Shown: positions 26,359-33,972 of the stretch, one piece after another
Position numbering within the stretch: the stretch's first letter is position 1
How the letters are laid out: every line of letters begins with the position of its first letter
Assembly: GCA_017555845.1 (NCBI GenBank)
Contig: JAFZFO010000010.1
Location: 1-46,631 of the forward strand
Source: Bacteroidaceae bacterium
GTDB taxonomy: Bacteria; Bacteroidota; Bacteroidia; Bacteroidales; Bacteroidaceae
Reading direction: 5' to 3'
Length of the DNA: 46,631 nt
Made by a program: the position numbers and the translations under genes
Notes under the pieces: model-generated
What the model was told of the DNA's origin: nothing
Seen by the model: the letters and a program-made list of their open reading frames with translations, nothing else
Databases searched by the model: none

Positions 26359-27422
26359 AATTAGACAATATAGATATATTCAACCGAGGTGGGCAACCGG
26401 TGATTGTTGCCGGTCCTTGCAGTGCCGAAAGCGAAGAGCAGGTCATGCAGGTGGCTACGGAACTCTCAAAACGTGGTGTGAATATCTTTAGAGCCGGTAT
26501 CTGGAAACCGCGTACACGTCCCGGATGTTTTGAGGGTGTGGGCAAGATGGGATTGCCTTGGCTCTCAAAGGTAAAAAGTGAGCTTGGGATGTGTGTCACA
26601 ACCGAAGTGGCCACAGCCGAGCATGTTGAGCTGGCGCTTGCTGCCGGTATCGACATTCTTTGGGTTGGTGCGCGCACCACAGCCAATCCCTTTGCTGTGC
26701 AGGAGATTGCCGATGCCTTGCGTGGCTGCGATGTCCCTGTGCTTGTAAAGAACCCCGTAAACCCCGATATCGAGTTGTGGATAGGTGCGATGGAGCGCCT
26801 GAACAATGCCGGTATTACACGCCTTGGCGCAATACATCGTGGCTTTTCATCCTATGGCGAGAAGTGTTTCCGCAATGCTCCACAGTGGCAGTTGCCAATA
26901 GAACTGCGCAGACGCTTCCCGGGATTGCCATTGCTCTGTGATCCAAGCCACATAGCCGGCAAGCGTGAACTTATACTTTCGCTTTCGCAGCAGGCAATGG
27001 ACCTGAATTTCGATGGACTGATGGTTGAGACACACTGCAATCCCTATTGTGCCTTGAGCGATGCACGCCAACAGGTTACGCCCGATGAACTGATGGCAAT
27101 TCTCGGAAAACTGGTTCATCGTGTGGCTGTTGCCGACAATGCCGATTTCCAGTCCTATCGTGAGCATATTGATGAGATTGATCGCGAACTGATGAGGCTA
27201 CTCTCAAAGCGTATGGAGATTGCGAGAGAGATAGGCGAGCTCAAGCGTGAGAAGGGCATGATGGTTTTCCAGCCATTGCGATACAATGAGATAATGGAAC
27301 GCTACGTGAAATTCTGTGCCGATGGCAAGATTGAGGTCGATGCGGTGCGTGAAATATTCGAACTCATACACTCCGAGAGTATCCGTCAGCAGCTTTCTGT
27401 AATGAACAGCAACGAGGTCTGA
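26355..27422 (+). CDS. Bifunctional DAHP synthase / chorismate mutase (AroQ type)
   Basis: 355 aa fusion. Residues 1 to about 255 are a class-I beta-type DAHP synthase: AGPCSAESEEQV (19-30), KPRTRPGCFEG, WVGARTTANPF, VKNPVNPD, CDPSHIAGKR and the metal histidine near ETHCNPYCALSDARQQVTP. Residues about 266-350 are an AroQ chorismate mutase (REHIDEIDRELMRLLSKRM, AREIGELKRE). DAHP synthase condenses PEP and erythrose 4-phosphate; the mutase half usually acts also as a regulatory domain sensing prephenate. The usual tyrA and pheA neighbours of this fusion are not present; it sits between tatD and a transport gene pair, with ATGA overlap upstream and a 1-nt gap downstream. Confidence 0.93.
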   Translation: MKLDNIDIFNRGGQPVIVAGPCSAESEEQVMQVATELSKRGVNIFRAGIWKPRTRPGCFEGVGKMGLPWLSKVKSELGMCVTTEVATAEHVELALAAGIDILWVGARTTANPFAVQEIADALRGCDVPVLVKNPVNPDIELWIGAMERLNNAGITRLGAIHRGFSSYGEKCFRNAPQWQLPIELRRRFPGLPLLCDPSHIAGKRELILSLSQQAMDLNFDGLMVETHCNPYCALSDARQQVTPDELMAILGKLVHRVAVADNADFQSYREHIDEIDRELMRLLSKRMEIAREIGELKREKGMMVFQPLRYNEIMERYVKFCADGKIEVDAVREIFELIHSESIRQQLSVMNSNEV

Positions 27423-27423
27423 A

Positions 27424-28551
27424 ATGATGCGTCTGTTCAGGAATATATTCAGCTCTTTATCTCTGTTTGTGCTTCTGCTATCCTGTGGAGGCGCAAAAGG
27501 AGAACTCCCACATGTTGATGGCGAGGTGGTGCCCATGCACTATTCTTCTTTGTTGTCCATTGTCGAGTGTGATGGCTATACGGTGGTGGATGTTGCCGAT
27601 CCGTGGAAGGATGCAACGATGCAAAGGTACATCCTTGTACCTTCTGTCATGGAATTGCCTGCCGATTTGCCAGACGGGGTGTTGCTGCGTACACCGCTTG
27701 AAAATGTGATACTTTTTTCGGGAGTCCATGCCGGCCTGCTCAGTGAACTTGGTGCCGACAAGGCCATTAAAGGTGCCTGTGATGTCCAATATATGTATTG
27801 TGATGCTGTCGCAGCCGGGCTTGCAGCCGGCACTGTCATCAATTGTGGCAGTTCGTTGAATGTTGATGCCGAGGCTGTCATGCAGGTGTTGCCCGATGCC
27901 GTCTTTGTCCTTCCTTACGAGAACGGGGGCTTTGGAAAACTCGATAATTTAGGCTTCCCACTTGTTCTATGCGCCGATTATATGGAATCCTCTCCGCTTG
28001 GCTGTGCCGAGTGGATGCGTTTCTATGGCCGTCTGTTCGGGCTTGCGACAAAGAGCGACTCGCTCTTTTGGGCAGTATGCAATGAATATGAGTCCTTGCG
28101 CAATGCCGCAAAGGATGTTGGAACCCGTCCTAAACTGATGTGCGAACTCAAAAGCAGTTCGGCATGGTATGTACCATGTGGCGGGAGCACTATGGGACGT
28201 ATGTATGCCGACGCCGGTGCCGATTATCTATTTTCTGCCTATGGGGGCAGTGGTTCGGTGCCACTCTCTTATGAAGTCGTGCTCGACAAGGCTGCCGATG
28301 CCGATGTGTGGCTTTTCAAATATAACTCGGATGTTGACAGGACATACGCATCCCTGTTGTCCGATTTTGCAGGTTATTCACATTTCAAGCCGTTCAGACA
28401 ACGCGACATATATGCCTGCAATACACGTTACAGGCATCTGTTCGAAGAGACCTCTTTCCACCCTGAAAGGCTTTTGAAGGACCTTGTTGCCATACTGCAT
28501 CCACATATTTTGCCCAATCATACATTGCGCTACTATGAGAAGATGTTTTGA
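27424..28551 (+). CDS. ABC transporter periplasmic binding lipoprotein (iron-siderophore/B12 class)
   Basis: 375 aa with lipobox LLSC and C21 as the lipid-modified cysteine. The remainder is a two-lobe metal-chelate binding domain of the BtuF/FepB group, with a Glu-bearing VLLRTPLENVILFSG and IKGACDVQYMYCD region in lobe 1 and CELKSSSAWYVPCGGSTMGR in lobe 2. It is anchored in the membrane facing the periplasm and would deliver a chelate (iron-siderophore, heme or cobalamin) to the partner permease. The length exceeds simple BtuF (about 245 aa), in line with Bacteroidota homologues. It overlaps the permease start by 17 nt. Confidence 0.85.
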   Translation: MMRLFRNIFSSLSLFVLLLSCGGAKGELPHVDGEVVPMHYSSLLSIVECDGYTVVDVADPWKDATMQRYILVPSVMELPADLPDGVLLRTPLENVILFSGVHAGLLSELGADKAIKGACDVQYMYCDAVAAGLAAGTVINCGSSLNVDAEAVMQVLPDAVFVLPYENGGFGKLDNLGFPLVLCADYMESSPLGCAEWMRFYGRLFGLATKSDSLFWAVCNEYESLRNAAKDVGTRPKLMCELKSSSAWYVPCGGSTMGRMYADAGADYLFSAYGGSGSVPLSYEVVLDKAADADVWLFKYNSDVDRTYASLLSDFAGYSHFKPFRQRDIYACNTRYRHLFEETSFHPERLLKDLVAILHPHILPNHTLRYYEKMF

Positions 28552-29557
28552 CAAAAGAAACTTTGCCTATGCATTGGCGGCTCTGGTGCTGCTTCTGCTG
28601 TTTGCAGCCAACCTGTTCTATGGAAGCATTGACATACCTCGTGGTGAGGTGTTGTCGATATTGACTGGCGGTGGTGCCCAACGCGATGTATGGCGTGTAG
28701 TGGTGCTTGAGACGCGTCTGCCACAGGCGTTGACGGCATTATTGGCAGGTGCTTCGATATCAGTAGCCGGTTTGCTTTTGCAGACTCTTTTCCGTAATCC
28801 ACTTGCTGGCCCCGAGGTTCTTGGAGTGAATAGCGGTGCCGGGCTTGGCGTGGCACTTGTAATGCTTCTGGCGGGCGGATTCTCTACTTTCGGTATTGGT
28901 GGTTATTTTGCTGTGCTCGGCGGTGCTTTTCTTGGAGCACTCTTTGTGATAATGATAATACTGTTGCTTGCAACGCTCCTGCGCAACAATATGTTCCTGT
29001 TGATAGCAGGTGTTGCTGTCAGTTATATGACATCATCGGCAATAACACTGCTCAACTACTTCTCGACTGCCGAGGGTGTTCACTCATATATGATCTGGGG
29101 AATGGGTTCTTTCGGTGGTGTGGCAATGTCACAGATGCCGTTCTTTGCCCCTGTAACGCTGGTACTGTTGATGGTGTCACTTGCTTTGGCAAAACCTCTG
29201 AATGCCTTGCTGCTTGGAGATGCCTATGCGGTCAATCTTGGAGTGAATGTAAAGGCTGTGCGCGCGGTGGCATTGTGTGTCACAGGGCTTTTGACAGCTG
29301 TCGTTACAGCTTTCTGCGGTCCGGTGTCGTTCATCGGCCTTGCAGTGCCGCATATTGCCCGCATTTCGCTAAGCAGCAACAACCATCTTCGCCTTATCCC
29401 GGCAACCATAATGCTTGGTGGAGCAGTGGCTCTTCTGTGCAATATTGTGTGCCAGTTGCCTGGTCAGAGCGGCCTGTTGCCTTTGGGCGCAATCACACCG
29501 CTGATAGGTGCTCCCGTAATCATTTATGTGGTCATCAAAAATAGGGGACTGAGATAG
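28535..29557 (+). CDS. FecCD/BtuC-family ABC transporter permease
   Basis: 340 aa from the ATG at 28535 (MRRCFDKRNFAYAL); the in-frame ATG at 28484 lies well inside the upstream gene and is rejected. About ten membrane segments. Family motifs: RLPQALTALLAGASISVAG, FRNPLAGPEVLGVNSGAG and the cytoplasmic coupling region CGPVSFIGLAVPHIAR. It is the permease half of an iron-chelate or cobalamin importer and pairs with the preceding binding lipoprotein. The ATP-binding subunit that nearly always follows is missing: the next gene is ilvD. Confidence 0.92.
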   Translation: MRRCFDKRNFAYALAALVLLLLFAANLFYGSIDIPRGEVLSILTGGGAQRDVWRVVVLETRLPQALTALLAGASISVAGLLLQTLFRNPLAGPEVLGVNSGAGLGVALVMLLAGGFSTFGIGGYFAVLGGAFLGALFVIMIILLLATLLRNNMFLLIAGVAVSYMTSSAITLLNYFSTAEGVHSYMIWGMGSFGGVAMSQMPFFAPVTLVLLMVSLALAKPLNALLLGDAYAVNLGVNVKAVRAVALCVTGLLTAVVTAFCGPVSFIGLAVPHIARISLSSNNHLRLIPATIMLGGAVALLCNIVCQLPGQSGLLPLGAITPLIGAPVIIYVVIKNRGLR

Positions 29558-29584
29558 TCCTGTCGAGAAATTATAACCGGCTAT

Positions 29585-29606
29585 AAGAATAAATATTTTT
29601 ATTCTT
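29585..29606 (+). terminator. Weak A/T-rich hairpin after the permease
   Basis: AAGAATAAA and TTTATTCTT form a 9-bp stem with a 4-nt loop, followed by GTTTTG. The stem is A/T-rich, so termination would be leaky; it also borders the -33 element of the ilv promoter and might instead be a regulator site. Confidence 0.35.
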
Positions 29607-29608
29607 GT

Positions 29609-29640
29609 TTTGCGTAAACTGAAAAAATAGAGTAATTTTG
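29609..29640 (+). promoter_or_regulatory. Promoter of the ilvDBN operon
   Basis: TTTG (29609-29612), 20 nt, TAATTTTG (29633-29640): an excellent -33/-7 pair. The start is near 29647, leaving a leader of about 107 nt before ilvD. I looked for a leucine/isoleucine/valine-rich leader peptide or T-box and saw neither. Confidence 0.65.
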
Positions 29641-29753
29641 CAGCCGATTTTGAATGTGTTCGGGTGTCGTTGGAGATAATGACATTCAGTGGCTCCCGAA
29701 ACGCTCCTTTCTCCCATATAGAGAAGGGTGTTTTTATTATTAAATTCAGCAAT

Positions 29754-31556
29754 ATGAAGATAAAACTGAGAAGCGCCCAATGTACCGAAGGCCGCCGTAT
29801 GGCAGGTGCCCGTGCACTTTGGATAGCCAATGGTATGAAGCGCGAAATGTTCGGCAAACCAATCATTGCCATAGCTAACTCCTTTACACAGCTTGTTCCG
29901 GGCCACACCCATCTGCACGAGGCCGGACAGATTGTCAAAGCAGAAATAGAGAAACTCGGTTGCTATGCTGCCGAGTTCAATACAATTGCCATTGACGATG
30001 GTATTGCAATGGGCCACGACGGCATGCTCTACTCATTGCCATCACGTGACATCATTGCCGACAGTGTAGAGTATATGTGCAACGCCCATAAGGTTGATGC
30101 GCTTGTGTGCATCTCCAACTGTGACAAGATTACTCCGGGAATGCTCATGGCCGCTATGCGACTCAATATCCCTACAATCTTTGTGTCGGGTGGTCCAATG
30201 GAAAAGGGTACCTGGAAAAACGAGAACCTCGACCTTGTAATCGCAATGGTAAAGGCTGCCGACAATACAGTGGGCGACGATGAACTTGCCGAGATCGAGA
30301 AGCGTTCTTGCCCCGGTTGCGGCAGTTGCTCGGGTATGTTCACTGCAAACTCAATGAACTCGCTTACCGAGGCTATCGGTCTCTCGTTGCCGGGTAACGG
30401 AACAATCCTCGCAACCCACGCCAACCGTGTGCAGTTGCTCAAGGATGCTGCAAAGCAGATTGTTGCCAATGCAATGAAATATTACGGCGAGGGCGACGAG
30501 AGCGTTCTTCCACGCAGCATTGCATCACGTGCAGCGTTCATCAATGCCATGACACTGGATATTGCAATGGGTGGTTCTACCAATACAATCCTCCACCTGT
30601 TGGCTGTTGCCGGCGAGGCGGGTGTCGACTTCACAATGAACGACATCGACGCTTTGAGCCGCCGCGTACCATGCCTCTGCAAGCTCGCGCCCAACAGCGC
30701 AAAATACTCAATGCAGGATTGTGGCCGTGCCGGTGGTATAATCGGTATCCTTGGCGAATTGGCAAAGGGTGGCCTGCTCGATACTACAGCACTCCGTGTC
30801 AACGGTTCTACACTTGGCGAGGACATTGCAAGATACAGCATCACTGGCGACAGCATCGACAGCGAGGCAAAGCGCATCTACAGCACTGCGCCAGCAAATG
30901 TGTTCTGCAATACAATGGGTGCGCAGGAGTGTACCTATGAGACACTCGATACCGACAGACAGAACGGCTGTATCCGTTCACTCGAGAATGCATATACCCG
31001 CGATGGCGGTCTTGCAATCCTCTTCGGTAACATTGCAGCCAACGGTTGCGTGGTAAAGACAGCAGGTGTCGATGAGAGCATCTGGAAGTTCACAGGCAAG
31101 GCAAAGGTCTTCGATTCACAGGAGGCTGCCGTGGAGGGAATCCTCGGCGGTGCAGTTCAGGCCGGCGACGTGGTTGTCATTGTGTACGAAGGTCCAAAGG
31201 GCGGTCCCGGTATGCAGGAGATGCTCTATCCCACATCATACATCAAATCGCGTCATCTGGGCAAGGAGTGTGCGCTCATTACCGACGGCCGTTTCAGCGG
31301 CGGTACATCGGGCCTGAGCATCGGCCACATCTCTCCCGAGGCTGCAGCCGGCGGCAACATCGGCAAGTTGCGTGACGGCGACATAATTGACATTGACATC
31401 CCAGCACGCACCATCAATGTACGACTCACTGATGAGGAACTCGCGGCCCGTACAATGTTCCCATTGACACGTGACCGTGTCATCTCAAAGAGCCTCAAGG
31501 CCTATGCCTCTATGGTAAGTTCGGCCGATAAGGGCGGTATAAGAATAATTGAATGA
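29754..31556 (+). CDS. ilvD: Dihydroxy-acid dehydratase
   Basis: 600 aa from the ATG at 29754 ([18 protein letters not shown]). Upstream in-frame ATGs (29664, 29679) lie in the leader and are rejected. Cluster motifs: [10 protein letters not shown] (C123) and [18 protein letters not shown] (C186-C192), with the E. coli-like [13 protein letters not shown] segment in place of the cysteine that plant-type [2Fe-2S] enzymes carry, which suggests an oxygen-sensitive [4Fe-4S] enzyme. It dehydrates dihydroxyisovalerate and its homologue in valine and isoleucine synthesis, in the cytoplasm. First gene of the ilvDBN unit, 6 nt before ilvB. Confidence 0.97.
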   Translation: MKIKLRSAQCTEGRRMAGARALWIANGMKREMFGKPIIAIANSFTQLVPGHTHLHEAGQIVKAEIEKLGCYAAEFNTIAIDDGIAMGHDGMLYSLPSRDIIADSVEYMCNAHKVDALVCISNCDKITPGMLMAAMRLNIPTIFVSGGPMEKGTWKNENLDLVIAMVKAADNTVGDDELAEIEKRSCPGCGSCSGMFTANSMNSLTEAIGLSLPGNGTILATHANRVQLLKDAAKQIVANAMKYYGEGDESVLPRSIASRAAFINAMTLDIAMGGSTNTILHLLAVAGEAGVDFTMNDIDALSRRVPCLCKLAPNSAKYSMQDCGRAGGIIGILGELAKGGLLDTTALRVNGSTLGEDIARYSITGDSIDSEAKRIYSTAPANVFCNTMGAQECTYETLDTDRQNGCIRSLENAYTRDGGLAILFGNIAANGCVVKTAGVDESIWKFTGKAKVFDSQEAAVEGILGGAVQAGDVVVIVYEGPKGGPGMQEMLYPTSYIKSRHLGKECALITDGRFSGGTSGLSIGHISPEAAAGGNIGKLRDGDIIDIDIPARTINVRLTDEELAARTMFPLTRDRVISKSLKAYASMVSSADKGGIRIIE

Positions 31557-31562
31557 TAATTT

Positions 31563-33257
31563 ATGAGCAAAGATATGATAACAGGTAGTGAGGCTCTTTT
31601 GCGCTCACTTATAAATGAGGGTGTCGATACCATTTTCGGTTACCCTGGCGGTTCAATCATGCCGGTGTTCGATGCCCTGTATGACCATCGTACCGATTTC
31701 CGCAACGTACTTGTGCGCCACGAACAGGGTGCCGTGCATGCGGCCCAGGGCTATGCCCGCAGTTCGGGTAGGGTGGGTGTCTGCATTGTGACAAGTGGTC
31801 CCGGTGCAACAAATACCCTTACAGGTATCAGTGATGCCATGCTCGACAGCACTCCGGTGGTAGTAATTGCCGGTCAGGTAAGCTCGGCAGTGCTTGGTAC
31901 CGATGCATTCCAGGAAATTGACTTCGTGGGTATCACACAGCCAATCACAAAGTGGAGCTATCAGGTGCGCCGTCCCGAGGATGTCGCTTGGGCAGTGGCA
32001 CGTGCCTTCTACATTGCAGGAACAGGTCGTCCCGGTCCCGTAGTGCTCGACTTTACCAAAGATGCCCAGGTGTCAATGGTCGATTATCAGCCTGCGTCAG
32101 TGGACAGCGTGCGCAGCTATATCCCTTATCCCACACCATCAGAGAGCGCAATGGCCGAGGCTGCACGTCTCATCAACGAGGCCGAGCGCCCATTCATGCT
32201 CGTAGGACAGGGTGTTGAACTTGGCGAGGCACACAAGGAACTTATGACATTCGTGGAAAAGAGCGGTATTCCCGTTGCACGTACTCTCATGGGACTCTCT
32301 GCTTTCCCCACCGACCATCCGTTGTGTGTAGGTATGTTGGGAATGCATGGCAACTACGGTCCTAATGTCAACACCAACAAGTGCGACCTGCTCATTGCTG
32401 TAGGTATGCGTTTCAGCGACCGTGTGACAGGCAAACTCTCGACATATGCAAAGCAGGCAAAGGTAATCCACATAGACATTGACCATGCCGAGATCAACAA
32501 GAACGTGACTGTCGATGTCCCCATTGTCGGCGATTGCAAGGAGGTTCTTGCAGGCCTCACAGCCCTTGTACAGCCAAAAGAGTATACCGAGTGGGTAAAG
32601 AGTTTTGCCGAGTACAATGCAATTGAGTATGACAAGGTCATCGACAAGGCCCTGCATCCAACAGAAGGCCCGTTGCTCATGGGCGAGGTTGCCCGTAAGG
32701 TAAGCGAGGCGACAGCCAACAAGGCAATCCTTGTTACCGATGTCGGCCAGAACCAGATGATGTCGAGCCGTTACTTCAAGTTCACACAGCCCCACAGTAT
32801 CCTCACCTCGGGAGGTCTTGGAACAATGGGCTACGGTTTGCCTGCAGCCATCGGTGCAAAGATGGCGATGCCCGAGCGTACCGTATGTCTCTTTACCGGC
32901 GATGGCGGTTTCCAGATGAACATCCAGGAACTTGGAACAATCATGGAGCAGGGTGTCGGCGTGAAGATGATTCTCCTCAACAACAACTATCTTGGCAACG
33001 TACGCCAGTGGCAGGAACTCTTCTTCAACCACCGCTATTCATGGACCCCAATGCTCAATCCCGAGTACTCGCTCATCGCTCAGGGCTATGGTATCCCTTC
33101 GCGCCTTGTTATCGAGCGCAGCGAACTCGATGAAGCCATCCAGGAGATGCTCTCGACTGATGGCCCATTCCTTCTGCATGTTGCAGTAAAGGAGGAGGAC
33201 AACGTGATGCCAATGACCGAGCCGGGTGCAACAATCAGTGACATGAGATTTGAATGA
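31563..33257 (+). CDS. ilvB: Acetolactate synthase, large (catalytic) subunit
   Basis: 564 aa, three-domain ThDP enzyme. The ThDP-activating Glu is E54 in VRHEQGA. The FAD-binding central domain is about 190-345, and the ThDP/Mg motif GDGG (446-449) reaches NNN in LLNNNYLGNVRQWQ. The biosynthetic (AHAS) features, including the GYPGGSIMPVFDALY opening, are intact. It condenses two pyruvates, or pyruvate with 2-oxobutyrate. It is followed 7 nt later by the small subunit. Confidence 0.97.
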   Translation: MSKDMITGSEALLRSLINEGVDTIFGYPGGSIMPVFDALYDHRTDFRNVLVRHEQGAVHAAQGYARSSGRVGVCIVTSGPGATNTLTGISDAMLDSTPVVVIAGQVSSAVLGTDAFQEIDFVGITQPITKWSYQVRRPEDVAWAVARAFYIAGTGRPGPVVLDFTKDAQVSMVDYQPASVDSVRSYIPYPTPSESAMAEAARLINEAERPFMLVGQGVELGEAHKELMTFVEKSGIPVARTLMGLSAFPTDHPLCVGMLGMHGNYGPNVNTNKCDLLIAVGMRFSDRVTGKLSTYAKQAKVIHIDIDHAEINKNVTVDVPIVGDCKEVLAGLTALVQPKEYTEWVKSFAEYNAIEYDKVIDKALHPTEGPLLMGEVARKVSEATANKAILVTDVGQNQMMSSRYFKFTQPHSILTSGGLGTMGYGLPAAIGAKMAMPERTVCLFTGDGGFQMNIQELGTIMEQGVGVKMILLNNNYLGNVRQWQELFFNHRYSWTPMLNPEYSLIAQGYGIPSRLVIERSELDEAIQEMLSTDGPFLLHVAVKEEDNVMPMTEPGATISDMRFE

Positions 33258-33264
33258 CAACGTT

Positions 33265-33819
33265 ATGGAAAAGAAACTATTTACTATAATCATATATACC
33301 GAGAATATTGCCGGTATGCTTAACCAGGTAACAGCCGAGTTTACCCGCCGAATGATGAACATTGATACCATCACGGCATCATCATCATCAATTGAGGGAG
33401 TACACCGTTACACCATATCTTTGTGGGGCGAGGAGGATTCTGTCAATAAGGTTACAAAGCGCATTGAAAAGAAGGTCGATGTCCTCAAGGCCGATTACTA
33501 CACCGACAAGGAGATCTTCTTCCAGGAGGTTGCCCTGTACAAGCTCTCCACTCCAAAGATTCTTGAGAACAGCGAGATTTCGCGAGTGATTCGCCACAGC
33601 AACGCACGTGTCATGGAGGTCAATCCCAACTACACTGTTGTCGAGATTACCGGTTCAACCGATACCGTCGTGAGCCTCTACAACGAGTTTGTGTCGCTGC
33701 AGTGTATGTTGCAGTTCGTGAAATCGGGTCGTGTGGCGGTGCCACGTGCCCTTCACGATAATCAGGCCGATTTACTGTTCAATGAGGATTACAAACGTAA
33801 ATCAATCGACAAACGATAA
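33265..33819 (+). CDS. ilvN: Acetolactate synthase, small (regulatory) subunit
   Basis: 184 aa from the ATG at 33265 (MEKKLFTIIIYTENIAGML). A TTG at 33250 overlaps ilvB and is not preferred. An N-terminal ACT domain (about 3-80) binds valine for feedback inhibition; the C-terminal domain (about 85-165) includes SGRVAVPRALHD. It activates and regulates the large subunit. A terminator follows directly, so ilvC and leu genes, often part of this operon in relatives, are elsewhere. Confidence 0.95.
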   Translation: MEKKLFTIIIYTENIAGMLNQVTAEFTRRMMNIDTITASSSSIEGVHRYTISLWGEEDSVNKVTKRIEKKVDVLKADYYTDKEIFFQEVALYKLSTPKILENSEISRVIRHSNARVMEVNPNYTVVEITGSTDTVVSLYNEFVSLQCMLQFVKSGRVAVPRALHDNQADLLFNEDYKRKSIDKR

Positions 33820-33826
33820 ATTACCG

Positions 33827-33855
33827 ACAAGTTCCGCATCGCGGAACTTGTTTTG
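33827..33855 (+). terminator. Intrinsic terminator after ilvN
   Basis: ACAAGTTCCGC pairs with GCGGAACTTGT across a three-base loop, followed by TTTG. Confidence 0.85.
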
Positions 33856-33874
33856 TTATTGGAATGGATCAAAA

Positions 33875-33911
33875 TAGGGAAAATCCTCCCTTTTTGTAGG
33901 ATTTTTCCCTA
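33875..33911. repeat. 13-bp inverted repeat upstream of the low-complexity protein gene
   Basis: TAGGGAAAATCCT (33875-33887) and AGGATTTTTCCCTA (33898-33911) are inverted copies with one bulged T and a 10-nt loop. It ends 21 nt before the -7 element at 33933, so it covers the -33 region. It could be an operator or a second terminator from the ilv side. Confidence 0.7.
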
Positions 33912-33932
33912 TAAATGCTCCCTTATTGTATC

Positions 33933-33940
33933 TATTTTTG
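33933..33940 (+). promoter_or_regulatory. -7 element for the low-complexity protein gene
   Basis: TATTTTTG, exact consensus, 32 nt before the ATG at 33973. No clear -33 TTTG at the usual distance; instead the right arm of the inverted repeat (33898-33911) ends there. Confidence 0.5.
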
Positions 33941-33972
33941 TACCAGAGAAAAAGAATTAATGATATACGGCT

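Noticed and set aside
29664-29753. N-terminal extension of ilvD or a leader peptide in the ilv leader
   Set aside because: The frame is continuous with ilvD and lacks branched-chain-rich runs; family alignment in memory starts at the ATG at 29754.
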